DNA of 64,000 nt from Bugula neritina (Eukaryota > Bryozoa > Gymnolaemata > Cheilostomatida > Bugulidae): contig OZ037766.1 of assembly GCA_964035545.1 (NCBI GenBank), positions 5,371,722 through 5,435,721 on the forward strand, read 5' to 3'. Positions 49,101 through 62,100 of the stretch are shown one piece after another (positions within the stretch are counted from its first letter, which is position 1; each line of letters begins with the position of its first letter). The notes under the pieces are model-generated. The model was not told where the DNA came from. It saw only the letters and a program-made list of their open reading frames with translations, and searched no databases. The translations under genes were made by a program, and so were the position numbers.

Positions 49101-49985
49101 AAGAATATATGTTTTTAGAGTTATTCTCTTGTTTTTTTCTCGGTTTCGCAACTAGATAATGTAGAAAATATATTATTTTATGTACCACATCTTTTGTTCA
49201 CTTTTCCTTTTGACTATTACTGGTTTTTTTAATTATTTGTTTCCAACTTGAATGATTTATTATGTTCAGAATTCAAATAACTTTGACCGGCGAGCAAAGG
49301 GACAGGTAATACCTTATATAGAGCTAGACTGTGATAAACTCTCCTATTTCTTGATATCCATGTCTGTTAGATTTATATTCATGTAGTCTAACATCTTCAT
49401 GTCCAGCCCCAGCATTATTTAACAATGTGATGACAATTTTCTTTCTTTTAGAGTTGTCTTTTCTACTTTGCAATCCTTTCTAGACTCTTGTTACTAATAC
49501 TCCATGATGTTAATAATAAATTCCCTGTTTTCTAGCCAAATACTCAAAAACAAGATACTTGGTCACCATTTAATTGTAATATAATATAATTTATGTTTAA
49601 GTAATGTTAAAGCTGAAAACTGTGATGTAATAAAATGAAGTTTGTGTAATTTAGTATGTTGAGGTGTGTCTCTCCTCTGTCATATCTCCTCAGATGTGTA
49701 TTGAATTTACACTGGTGATATACTTCGTATATGCCCAATCAACTGACCAATTGTGTTGATATTCTATTCTTAGAAAGCTGCTAGCTGTGTTGTAGCTATG
49801 AATACATGCTGTGTAATTAAATTGCCATACTTTGCATACACCAATATTAAAATTGCCTAAGTTGCATATTTTTTATTCAGGGAAAGAAAGGGGCATCAGC
49901 AGAGATTACCCCAGAAGGAGAAATTGCCAAAATGGACAAGCTATTAGCATTGGTCAGGGAGCCAGAACTGGCTAAAAAGAACTGA
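40159..49985 (+). CDS. DNAI1: DNAI1, axonemal outer-arm dynein intermediate chain 1
   Basis: WD-repeat intermediate chain that anchors the outer dynein arm in motile cilia. Exons: 40159-40182, 40885-40917, 41578-41673, 41855-42062, 42967-43142, 43309-43410, 43743-43805, 44085-44165, then 44509-44593 or 44873-44957, 46000-46161, 46514-46704, 46820-46966, 47096-47183, 47298-47526, 48111-48210, 48450-48635, 49270-49305, 49881-49985. Using one exon 9, phases close into 703 residues (human about 699). Marks: [87 protein letters not shown]-type WD ends, and PNLRKLPK before a Lys-rich tail. Exon 3's acceptor (ATAAAG) is weak. AATAAA at 50158-50163 is the probable poly(A) signal. Confidence 0.96.
41237..41278 (+). 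other. Possible 42-nt cassette exon in DNAI1 intron 2
   Basis: Bounded by GAACTAG and GTAAAT, 42 nt, phase 0 on both sides, open: [14 protein letters not shown]. It would add 14 residues between exons 2 and 3 without changing frame. The base composition is less AT-rich than the surrounding intron. Without transcripts it may be chance; vertebrate DNAI1 is variable in this N-terminal region. Confidence 0.35.
44509..44593 (+). CDS. DNAI1: DNAI1 alternative exon 9a
   Basis: 85 nt, acceptor TGCTGCAG, donor CAAG/GTAGTT. Encodes 28 codons plus one base: [20 protein letters not shown] then NSFDDVAQ. Same length and phase as 9b downstream, and 16 of 28 residues are identical. It fits between exons 8 and 10 on its own. 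Confidence 0.85.
44873..44957 (+). CDS. DNAI1: DNAI1 alternative exon 9b
   Basis: 85 nt, acceptor GTTATAG, donor CAAG/GTAGAA. Encodes [20 protein letters not shown] then NTFDDVCQ. It lies 279 nt after 9a. Because 85 is not a multiple of three, using both exons or neither would break the frame into exon 10; only one of the two can be used for full-length protein. Confidence 0.85.
45684..45891 (-). mobile_element. tRNA-derived SINE, copy 1 (in DNAI1 intron 9)
   Basis: Minus-strand element about 208 bp long starting GGGAGCAGCCGTGG, with an A-box-like GGTCTAGGGGTTAGAGCG and B box GGTTCAAACCC (pol III promoter), a tRNA-unrelated body shared with copy 2 (GCCATTGGTGATGTTAGGAA, CCAGTCATAATTGCTCCTGT), and a 3' end ACTATAAACTTGCGTGA. 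Body nearly identical to copy 2, so the family was active fairly recently. Confidence 0.88.
47873..48110 (+). repeat. 23-bp minisatellite repeating the 3' splice site of DNAI1 exon 15
   Basis: Exactly ten units of 23 bp fill 47881-48110. Each ends in CTATGTTCTGTAG (one GTTATGTAG, one CTACG), and another TTCTGTAG precedes the array. The last unit ends on the exon border: 48111 is the first base of exon 15. The array thus contains eleven acceptor-like TGTAG sites. Internal variants (CATCTTAC/CATCCTAC, ACAAATC, AGACATC) are spread through it. Confidence 0.95.
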
Positions 49986-50663
49986 ATAGACAACACATAA
50001 TATAGCCTCATGTGTTTATATTATGATAGGCATGGTTTACTCCTAAGTTCATATGTTTTATGGTAGAACAGGTTCATATTTTATGGTCACCTTTTAAGTG
50101 AAGGTCAAAATTTCTATTCATTACAATATTTATTTCTATTTATTTCATATATCTTAAAATAAAAAAAATGTATTTGTTCATAAAACTGGTGTTTAATCAT
50201 TCACTATAACAGAAATAATAATATATAAGGTTAAAAGTAGAGTGTAATACATATTTCAATTTTATTGGTAATTTCATGTACAAAGCAGTTGGTGAAGTAC
50301 AAATATTAAGTATTACTTTGCCGAGTAAACTTAGAATGACTGCTGAAGTAAGTTTGTGTGAGCTAGATGTAGTATCTATGTGTGTACATGACTTGAAGTC
50401 TAGGCATAACTTAGCAGCTAGTCTAATTTCACACTTGGTCATAACGAAATCTCAACTTTAATAAAAGGAGCACCAACATAATTTCCTGAGTCTGTGAAGC
50501 ACATAATGTGAGCCAATTTTAAGTGTCTCCACTGAAGGTTAACAATTTGGGAATAACAGAACTTGTTGGAATAAAAATCGGAAAATAAAATTTATATCTA
50601 AAGCTTGATGATGTAAGCTACATGCCAGTATGAAATATGCATAGAATATTTATTGTCAGCTGA

Positions 50664-50876
50664 GGGAGCAGCCGTGGTTTAGGGGTTAGAGCGTCTGCCT
50701 AGTAAACACGAAGGTCATGGGTTCGAGCCCAGACAAAGGCCATTGGTGATGTTAGGAAGAACATCCAGTCATAATTGCTCCTGTGCCTCATTTAAATAAG
50801 TCCTTAGCCCGCTTTAACAAAAACCCTTTTTTATCAGGGGTTTCTCACAGGGATAGCAACTATAAACTTGCGTGAG
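50664..50876 (+). mobile_element. tRNA-derived SINE, copy 2
   Basis: Plus-strand copy starting GGGAGCAGCCGTGGTTTAGG. It has a clean B box GGTTCGAGCC at 50720-50729, the shared body, and the same 3' end ACTATAAACTTGCGTGA. About 213 bp. Target-site duplications were not clear by eye. Confidence 0.9.
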
Positions 50877-51836
50877 TTTACCTATCGTCAGCTGGAAAGC
50901 TGGTAAAATTGCTTGTAAATGCAAAGGGAGATAGAGTATAGATTTTGCATTATACATTATCTGTATTTAATATCATCTGTTTTGCAATAACATTACCTAA
51001 AGGCATTGCAATTAATACAGTATATCTTTGAGTACTTTGCATGGCAGTTTTATGGCTACTTTGCTATGTTTTTTCCTAAATCACTATTTTAAAAGAAGAG
51101 CTCGCACCTTAAACTTGCAGAAACTTTGGCTCAGCTATAACCAACATGAAGTATGAAATACTGGTAATACTACTGACTATTTAGCATGCAAATCTTTGCG
51201 CACTGTATTAAAGTTTATTTAGCTGGCCATCATTGTGGTAATACGAACTTTCGAAATTGTGAATTTGAAAATAAGCACATCAAATAAAATGTTTGAAGCG
51301 TTCATTTCAAAAGATTTTATCCCTACTGTACTTTTCTAACTTTAAAGAGTATTTTACCAAATTCATAATGTGCGGGGATATTGCACAATGCATTGTACAT
51401 TAGGTGTGCTGCGGCCAAGCATTTTTAATATTGCTATTTTTATGAATGTTATACTGGCTATCTCCATTATAGCCATAAAAATATGCTATCCTTAGCTGCT
51501 ACTATATTATTTTAGCTTGCAGCTAGTGGCTATTTTAAGGAGTAGTCTAACAAAAACTATTAGAATAAAGCTTTCCAAACCCAAACAAAGTTGAGCCATA
51601 AAAAGGAGAAAAATAGTAAAAAATATTATGTAAAATGTTGAAGTATTGGACTTATTTTCTAGCTGGCAACAATGTGGAGTTTTAGCACACAATAGTACAG
51701 TTTTGCTATTATATGCCAAGAAGCAACATGGCTAACTATACAATAACAATTTTTAGTTATATAAACATCTAATCTTTTTATCCCCTGAATGTTATGATTT
51801 GCACCCAAAGCTAGTTTATAGTGAAATAGAAACTCT

Positions 51837-51955
51837 AGCAAGTTTATAGTCTCTATCCCTGTGAGAATATACCCCTAATGGAAGAGGTTTTTGTTGAATC
51901 AGGCTAAGGACTTATTCAGATGAGGCACAGAAGCACCTATGACTGGATGCTTTTA
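51837..51955 (-). mobile_element. tRNA-derived SINE, copy 3, 5'-truncated
   Basis: Only the 3' part of the SINE body, on the minus strand: GCAAGTTTATAGTCTCTATC, CCTGTGAGAA and AGGCTAAGGACTTATTCAGA read on the plus strand. The tRNA-like head is missing. More diverged than copies 1 and 2. Confidence 0.8.
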
Positions 51956-53195
51956 TGTGAGATTCATTTAATATCTAACAAGATGAAGAATCATGTGAAA
52001 TATATGCACTGCACAGATTTCAGGTAAATTAGTTTGTACACTGTATATAACAAATAGCAAGAGTAAAGTAGTTAAAAACTAGTCGGAAATATATTTCATA
52101 TAGTTGTATATAGTGTGGCATAGCTACTATGTTGTGTGTGATTGCAAAATATAGAAAAGTTGTTTTCAAAGTTAGTGGCTCAATCTTACTTAGCATTGTG
52201 GTGTGAGAACTTATCTAATAGATTACTTCTGAGTTGGGGAGGGGGTGATCAAGCACCCACCGTATTGTGTAAGCATATCTTTTAAATCTTAGGTTTATAA
52301 TGGCTATAGTTGCTTCTAGCATCTTACCTACTACACTCATGTCCCTTTCACTTATGGAAATCAAAATATTTTTAAACTAAATCCTTTGAAGATTTTGATG
52401 GCAAATAAATTGTTTTATTATTTTCCTCTGCCTTTGCAAGTTTTGACAAACTGAGAGCCTGGAGTATTCTTGTAACTGCAAAGCTTTTTTTCTCTAGACA
52501 CAGTATAATACTACGTAGTGTAGTGTGATATAATCTAACTTTAAGAGCTGTCACCATAGATTATTTAATACTGGATATATTCAGTAAAATTATCTGTAGG
52601 ATTAAGGTTGGACAACTCCTTACATTTCAATTGCAAGATACTTCAAGCATTGAGAAATTGAAGCTTTTTTACTTATTTTTACACTGTTACTCAGACACTT
52701 TAGTTTCATTTTTAATGAACAGTTTGCAGTGATACATTTGCTATTAAACTAAATTTTCTCCCTAGTTCAACAATGCCTGTATGTAACACCTACTCTGAAC
52801 ATTCTTCTAGCTGCAACATCAATTCAGTTGAGTTTTAAACTTGCTTTTAGGCAGATCACTACCTAAATCTTCAATGCCCAACATTACTTTAAAAAAGATA
52901 ATATACTAATTATTTATTGTCAACAAGTGTTGTGGCTATTCAAGCTTTTTACAACTTCTTTTTAGGGCAAATGCAAAATGTCATAGCTAAGAATATACAT
53001 AGAGCTCATACTTTTCTATTTTTTGTCGAAGATGATTATTTACCTCTACAGATGGTATGTAACATAGTTTAACAACGTCACTATGCAATATAATCTTGCC
53101 ACTGTATTTGTTTCTTTTATAAAAATTGATAACATTTTTCAACTGCCAGAAAATTAGCACAAGCAAGTAAAATTGGTTCTATAAAATAGTATAGT

Positions 53196-56100
53196 CTATT
53201 CAGAAAGTAATTGTGAGACATTTTCTTCTTCTGGTATTAGTCCTATGCTCTTAGCGTACTCTAGTATAACAGTGTGACAGAAGAGGTATTGTTCAGGCGT
53301 CTGCACCGCGTAGGCTCTTTGAGTTCGAAGCAGTTGAACAACCGACTTCACGTTGACCATTTGAAGGTCATCTAACATATGCATGCATATGTCTGTGCAC
53401 ATGAAGGTTCCAGATCGGCCTACACCGGCACTGCAATGTATGATTAGGGGTGGACCCATCGGATGACCCTGTAAATTCACATGAAAAACATGTTAAATTC
53501 AAATAATTTTTTCAAACATAATGCTTAGGAAGTGGTGTGTAATGTTTTATATTATTAGCCTGTGATTTCAAGATATGAAATTAAAAAGTTGTATAAAGCA
53601 AACTGGCAGAAGGAGTTGATGTTATTTTTTGCATACATGGAGCATCAATATTAGTATATAATGAAATACTAAGATCTAAAAATTTAATATGCTTTACAGT
53701 GGCATACATAATAAAGTATATAATGCGAGCTCATTAGTGATTTCAATAATAAGGTAAGAATATTTTTATTCAGAAGTGTTTGACATTTTTAGCATTGAAT
53801 AAATATAAAAAGCAAAATATGCTCTGCTATGCAAGCTTTTTGTATAAAGCTACAAAGTTAAAGCCCAGTAAGCTAAATAAAGCTATGAAAAAGCCTCCAC
53901 CACTATAAAAACCAAGTTTTAGTATATATATTTGCTACTGGGTGTGCAGCTGCAAGAGAAAGAGTGGTCTCTCTTTTTCTGCTTGTCTTTAATTAAGTAT
54001 TTTATTTTGTTTAGTTTAAAACACAGCTAGTTGACACTATACAAGTAGTGTGTTTTTGTTTGTTGCTAAATTGTTTTTAAATTAAAGTGAAAGGTGATTA
54101 ACCTTTTTGATTGGCTATGCCATCTGTGGTAAGCATTTTAGTGATTTATATTTTATCATGTTTTGAAATCAAATTGATTAGAATACATGTTAGAATTTTA
54201 AAAATATTTCTGTTTAAAATATGTGCTTTTAGCTGTTTAATCATTTGTTTTTCAATGTTATTGATTATCTTGTTATTAAAATTGATTTTGACATTTTATA
54301 GGGAGAGTATGTCCAAAACCTGCTAAGTTCTGGACAGCTGGGAGACCTGTGTGGGCGTATGAATGGAGTTAATTCTGAGCGGACACCAGGTAAACCAATA
54401 GAACAAGTAATGATATTATAATTTAAAATGGTTAAAATTCAGGCGTTTTAACCTCTGACTGTTTAACCTTGCATAAACATACAGAATTTTTGTGAAACAA
54501 TTGTGCTTGCAACAGAGTAGCCCCATATCACTCTTGTAAATTATTTTAGCAGCTATGAATGAAACTTATTAAACAAAGCACTTTTAGTACAAACTAGCTG
54601 TGATTAAAGAGTTAGATCTAGCAATTGTAGAATCTGGAAAAATCTGGTTTCTGAAATAATACAAAAGGAGTTATTTTCTTTTTAACAACACCAAAATTAA
54701 TTGAAAAAAATTAAATAACTTGGACTGCTGAAATTTTCATTAATTGCACCTAGAGGCTAATTGTAATTAAATTTTTTCCTAATTATAAAACAGCTTTAGT
54801 CCTAATCTTAAGTAACCCAGTTTGCCGTAGTCTTATTTTTATATCTTTGATTTAGGTGTCTGCACCTATATAATATTGTTAAAAAGATATAAAACAAATT
54901 AAAATATATTGTTATGTAGAGTTGTAATGTTTAAGGAGTTCCTGCTATTGAATCTAATCAGCCTTCTGACTGGAACAGCCAACTGTTGAACCTTCGCTTG
55001 CAGCTCTACAAGCAGGCTCACCAAACACCTGGTGAGGCGCCTCATCCGATAGGCACCCAGTCTTTGCCAACTCCGCCAGATGACGTGAGAATACAAAAAC
55101 CATTAGTGAGTCTGAATAGCAACTACTACAAGTATTGCCATCTGAAAACAACTTTTAGTCAAACAGATTTGTTTATCATTGTAATAGAGTCTCCGAATTG
55201 ACATTACTATTTTATTTTCCAGACCGAAGCAAGTGTAAATGGATATATGATGCCACCAGCTATTTGTGCTGTGAGTGGTGAGAAATGCAATGGCCGTGTA
55301 GTTGAACATGCTCCAACGACCTCAGGTTCAAACATGCCTGCTCAAGCTAAGGGACGGCCCCTTCGTGGCACCGGTTATGCAACAGGAAGTTATGTCGCTG
55401 GCGATGGCTTTAGATGTGATGAGGACTTGAAAGGCTGGAAGTCATCTGACATGGGTGGAGCACAAGATGGCGGCTGTGCTAATATGGCTACATGCTGTAA
55501 TCAATTGGTAAGTTATCAACCATTTGCTGTTTTTTTACTTGTTTGATTTTATATGTTGAAATTCAGATAATAGTAAAGTAGGCGTATATATGTTAAATGT
55601 TTTGTTTTTATTTTAGGAAAGTTTCCACATTCAAGATAGAGCAAATGACTCGGCTGAGAATGTGAGCCCGCAGGATCAAATACCAAGCAGGTTAGTGTTA
55701 TTTTGACTTTTTTAAACTGAAAAACATCCAAACATGTTTTTTTAAATTCATTTACATTCTAAGTAATCAGTCTTTCTATTAAAGTAACATTTTATTGGCA
55801 GAGATGGAAGGTACAAGAGTAGCCTGTGCAAACCTCTCTCTGTATCCACTGCAGGTAAAAACTCAATAATCATATATGCATGTAGGTAAAATGTTTTTGA
55901 AGCACTGGTTGCAATTGTTGCATTGAAATCTTAACTTCACTAGCACCTTTTTGATCAGGAAATGTGCATTGGTGGTACAAATCGGCCGGGCCAGCAAACT
56001 ACTCACAGCTGAATGGTAGCAGCTTGCTGATGCCTGGATGCTTCAACATTGACCTTGTTGCTGACAGTCACAGGAGTGCTGCAGGTAACGGATTTCACAA

Positions 56101-59100
56101 CAGCTGTCCAATGCACTCGCAACTAGCCAGCAGCTGGGAAAAAGGCTAATAAGATAACTGTTTTGTAAAACTTAGCTAAATTTTTACATGATTTTAAACA
56201 GTTTTACACAAATGTGAAAGTTGTAGTAACTGCTTAGTGTTTAATGACAACTGAAGTGCAATTGTTATTCCATATTAAATCCGTATTATTTTAGCCCTGA
56301 ATAACCCAACGTGCACATGGAGTGGGGTCCTGGCACCGTACAGTTGGAGTCACCCTTTATACTCTAACAAGGTGTTTGTTGGCGGGGTACCTTGGGACAC
56401 TAGTCCAAGTATGTCATTCAAACTATATTATTGAGCCTTTTGTGTTAATGTTCGTGAGGTAATAAAGGCAGTCATTTTATGAGGAACATAATATGAGGTA
56501 CTATAATATTAGTTGCTTTCTTTGTCTCTTTTTTCTAATTTGCACACAGTGTCACAATATATATTTAAATAAGAAAGCCACTAACTTTAGGAAAAATATG
56601 TTCTTTGGGATAGTAACTTTCATATGTAAATTTTTTGGTTTTATTAAAGGGTAAACCATGGATAATTAAAATTTAAAATTTTACAGTGGTCCTTCAATTG
56701 GCATTCCAAAAGTTTGGTTTGCAAAAAATAGAAGTTCCAGGGGTGAACGCAAGGCCAAAACATCCCAGATGTCCGAATCAAGGAAAGAACCAAGTTATTG
56801 ATAGTCCTGGTACTGCTAGTGCATTTTGCCATGGTAAGAAGCTGCTAGGAACATAATTTTGCAGTTTTGTGAAACTTGGAAATTTTCTAATAACATGATT
56901 TCCTTATGCATGTTTTAGGATACGTCTACGCTGTATTTGAAACGAGCAAGAGTGTGCGATTCCTACTTGACTCTTGCCACCAGGATGTGAGGAATGCTGG
57001 AGAATATTATTTCTCCATATCCAGCCGAAAAATGAAGATCAAAGATGTGCGTTCCTGTCGTATAGTCTCTCAAAGTGATAGTCTCCAAATCAATTTTGCA
57101 TCAGCTAGCGAGAAGTTATCTTCTCTTCTTTATATGGCTGCAATACATAAATCTCAGCATATATCCAATTTGTTGCAGGTGCAAATAATTCCTTGGATAG
57201 TGAATGACACCAACTTCCTGAGTCCCATTCACCATCACATCAAGTTGAGCAAAGATCGAACTGTGTTTGTCGGGGCGCTGCATGGAATGCTGACTGCTTC
57301 AGGTTTGGCACGCGTCATGAATGACCTATTTGGAGACGTGGTATACGCCGGCATCGACACCGACAAGTACAAGTACCCCATCGGTATGAATCTTAAGCTA
57401 AGTATAGTGCTTGCCAACTTTAGCCTGTGAGTTTAAATTTTGTAGCCTTGAACTGCTGATTTGATGCTCTGAATCAATTGGTGATTGTAACAGGTTCTGG
57501 ACGTGTGACGTTTGGCTCAATAGAAAGCTATACCAATGCTATTCAAACTGCATTTGTGGAAATAAAAACTCCAAAATTTGTCAAGAAGGTAAATTTTCAA
57601 AGTCAACTGCATAGCCTGGTATACTGTCTTGTAAGTAGCTTGTATGTCCACAATATTGTGTTGTTTTTTCTTCATTAAAATAATTGTTTGAGTTGCAAGT
57701 GCTAACTTCAAAACCACAAAGCAGGAATGTTGAATATTAAGTATGGTATGATTATGTCCTGTTTACAGATTCAAATAGATCCCTATTTGGAAGAAAGCCT
57801 TTGCTCTGTGTGTTTGGTTAACCCTGGGTGCTACTTCTGCCGGAACACATCTTGCTTTAAGGTAATTTTTACCCTGCTGTAAGTTCATATGTTTAGTTAC
57901 TAGTTCTACTCTAACATGGATATTGATTCAGAGTTGTATTCTCATGTGTGTAATTTGTAGTATTACTGTGTAAAATGTTGGAAGCTGACTCACAGCGAAT
58001 CGGACGGAGTCTCTGGACTTCACCTACCCATGACTCGCAACTCCAACTTTAAACCTAGTGCAGCAGTAGTACGACAGCTGCCCGAGTTTAAAGCTACAGA
58101 GCTTAGGCCTAGTCCGAGATTTTAGCTTTCTTTTTTACATATTATAGACTAGGCCTATAATTGTTATATTTTGTCATTGCTTAGCCACAGCATTAATCGT
58201 GTTGATTTACTATAACTCATTGACTTGGCAAGGAGAGTCAAAATTAGTTTGTTTGCTAGAAAAAATGTTAATTATTTCTAATTTATTTTTAAAACGTTCT
58301 TAATTTTTTGAATAAAATATATTATTTTGACACTTACTTTCCAGTTTTCTAAAGCTTGAGTAGCTTTCTTTTGTAAGTTTCTTGAGATGGAAAGAAATTT
58401 AATAAGATGATCTGGCGAAGCCGGTACTCCGTAATCAGGCCACAGTAAGAATAGCAGATGATTGAGGATTCTCACTTGACCAGTCTAGAAAGTATACCAA
58501 TATACTAGTTCATGTCTAATCATAAAGTTAAATTGACATTCTAATACAGCATAATATACCATATTACATATATTATATTTTTACTCACAGAGTGGTTCTG
58601 TAATCGAAGTTTAGTAACAACTTGTTCATCACTGCTTTCCATTTCCAGATTATGCAAAACCCAGTTTCCAAATTGCATGGCTGTGTTTGATTCCAATGGC
58701 CAATAAGTTGCGCATTTGGTTCTACCCTTCTCTACTAGTCTATGGAGCATTAAATGCTAGTCAATTAAACTATCTAACTTAGCACTGGATACATGCAATA
58801 ATCTAACTTTTTTTCCTGAAACTTTATCTCTAATGGTCATGCACATTAGCACATGAAATGTTGCATATAAATACCAAAACTTGAGAATGTACGTGAAATT
58901 ACTCTTGCATAAATGACAACAGTTTCTTCAGATTGATATTTACATACAAAATAATAAATAATTGCAAAATAGTTATATGGCATTGCTTAATTTAGCTGAG
59001 TTTATTATTTAGCAACACATTAAGTCCCTAACAGTAAAAAATTGGTTATTTGACCATCAGTGCCTGCTGTTGAGAAATTCAAGCATTCAAGCAATAAAGA

Positions 59101-62100
59101 TTCTAACTATATTTTATCTGCTAAGGAGTTATCTTCTTTTGGTGCTATAATATTGCTGTACTATAATTTGAAAAGAGTATACAGAAGGTAATCACACATA
59201 AAATAAGCTAAATACTGCTACAGATTTACAGAATCTTTATAAATGTTTTACAAACATACTTGGTAGTCATGACGATGAGTCGTACTTCCTCCTGCCACAC
59301 CATGTTCCAGAAGTCAACAATAGTTCTATTAGTTGGACCTTGGCAACATATGTAGGCTTTTTTATGCGTATATCCATTAACAAAGTTGGCGTTGATATAG
59401 TCTGTGGTAGTAGGCTCCTTCAACTTGACTCTCGTGGAGTCATAACAGGGTATGTCAGTGTATCTGTTCTTATTGCTGTTACCTTTCATTCTGTTCAACA
59501 TTAAAGTGCAAGTCTTACAGAACTGGGTGAGTTGATCATCGATATGATGTCACCAAATAGCCAAATAAGTTTAGGGGTTGTGCAGTAGTCAGATGACTTA
59601 TCTACATATCAGCCAATGAAGTAACTCTTATATTTAATCTACCAATCAATTCAGCTCTTTTATAATTCTACTTTGACTCATAGTTAGTAGTTGATGCAGT
59701 GGGATTCCAAACCCTATTAATGGCATATCATTTTCTTCACATTTTTTATTTTTAAAATCCAGATAACTAAAGAATGATCTAGAAATGAGGGTAGCTATAT
59801 ATCTTAGATTATCAGAAAAAGCATGTTTTCTTACTTCTATAAAACATGTATAAGCTTGCACCACCTACCTAGTTGTACGTGCTATCTACATGTATATGTG
59901 AACCACCTACCTGTATGCATGCACTACCTACTCATGAAAACTTATGTAAATCATGTTGCAATTATTGGTCAACTAACAATGTTGAAACAACTCCAACTTT
60001 TCACTAGTCAGAGATATATTAAAAGGTGTCTTTACCTCGCTGTGTCAAATGTGCTTGCAAATGGCTCGTTCACAATATAGAAGTATTGGGATCTCAGCCC
60101 TTCTGATTTATACAGCTTGACTTGGTCCAACTGCTGCTCAGGGGTCATCAACAATGTAGTCTTCGAGGTAAAGACAGACTCGTATAGTTCTGGATTGTCT
60201 ACTTTAGAAGTCTCTGATTTACTTCTCTCAAGTTTGCTGAGGTCTTGCTTATTAGAACCGATGCTACTGCAAAGACAAATTCGTTAAATGTTGTATAAAT
60301 GATGTTTGTTTATTTATAACATTCTAAATTTTATGCTGGGAAATAAAAATAATACACATTTACACTAGCTTTTTTAATGTCAAAATGAATTTGCACACTA
60401 TTATAATACTGAGAAAGCTTGTGAATAGTAATATATATTAATTATACACATCTTCATTTCTATGTTTTAGCAATTGCTAGCGGAGAGATATTTTTACGAT
60501 ATTCAAGCTATAAGAATATTGTAAAGGAGAATGTTTTATATACAGTAATAGTTACTCAACAAATTTGAAAAAAATACACAACTAGTATATAACTTTAGTC
60601 TACCAATAGCATGAAGAATATATAATGGTGTATACAAATAGTATCATACCATTATAGCATAGCTGCTAAAATATATTGCCAAACACCATCAAATAACATA
60701 ATATACCTATATCAGAAGATTTTACTGAAATAAAACTATTACACTTGCATGTTTCAATTAACTTTACAGGAATGATAAAAGCTAAAGTAGACTGAGATAC
60801 AAACTCACCCGCCTGCTGATGAACGGGCCGGGGGTGTGACCGAAGGTGTAGGCACCGCACTGCTAGGTTTATTTGACAGAGCAGATTTTTTTCTCAGATC
60901 CGGGAGACCAGATGGTTTCTTTTCCACACTTTCAGGAGCTACATCAATCGATTTCTTGATGTCCTGTTTACCTTCATTAGTAGCTTGAGGTGCTGGTTTA
61001 CTTTTGCTTTCTTCAGTCTTACTCGGTGGACTTGCTGGCGCATCCTTGTTAGGGTCACTCGAGGCAGCAGGTTTTCGAACAATTTTAGAAGACAGCAGTG
61101 TTTGAGTGCCAGTTCGCATTTTTTGTAGTGGTAGTTTAGAATGCCGATATATTTTATAGCTAATAAGACGATAGTATGTATCGGTAGGTTTCTGTAGGAG
61201 AGCAGCAAATTGTTGTACATTTTTAATTGGCTTAAAATCTTCTTCAGTAACTTGTGTACCAATCTCATAACCATAAAAGGTTAAGTCTGTCTGAGTGGTG
61301 CTATGGCTCGGAGACTGAAGTTTGAAATTGTTTTTATTTTTCCTAGATCTAAAAGCTGCAACTTTCAAGAACAAAGATGTCGGTAAAGTTAGAGATGCCG
61401 CAGGTACGACTGAGTTTTTAAATAGCTCAAACTCTTGCTCTACAACATTTGTGCCGACAGAAAACCCATATTGGTATTCTGCTGGCAAATCATCAACCTC
61501 TTCCTCATCCGAATCATCGTCGTCAAAATCTTCCCCATCGTCACTGTCAGAATCGTCATCATCTTTGTCACTTTCATCGTTGGATCCAAAAAGCATTTTG
61601 TAACCTTCATCTATTTTGGCCATTGTGTAGTTTACATTTTGCTTTGTCTCATCAAACACAGTATTTAGCGAGTATTTCATTAAAGATGTTTTATCTTTTA
61701 ATATTTCACTGGCATTAGAGATCCTTGATGAAACCTGAGATTTAAGTACAGCTGAAGATTTTTGAATCTTATCTTTAATTCCAATTGATTTAGTAGCAAT
61801 TTTATCTTTTAACCCGACTGATTTAGAAGCAAGTGTTTCTCTCAACTTTGGAATTGAAAAATTTAAAGTTTTCTTGCCTTTAAAATTGGAAGGTTTTAAA
61901 TTTTCCATAGAGTTTGAGTGGCAATGCTGATATTTCATAGAATTAGCATTATCATTAAAGTCGATCTTATTTTCAAACTCATCGCTGTCTACCCAATCAT
62001 TCATTTTTTGTGATTCCTTACTGGCATTTCTTTGAGGACTTTTATAATATAGAGAATTATTGACTTTATAATCATAGGTTTTGTGATTGCCACTACTACT

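Larger units (their letters stand above)
50164..53195. other. Intergenic space between the convergent DNAI1 and phosphatase genes
   Basis: About 3 kb, AT-rich. Holds SINE copies 2 and 3 (listed separately). I see no exon, RNA gene or other repeat. The 3' UTR and poly(A) site of the phosphatase should lie at its right end; no unambiguous minus-strand AATAAA was picked. Confidence 0.5.
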
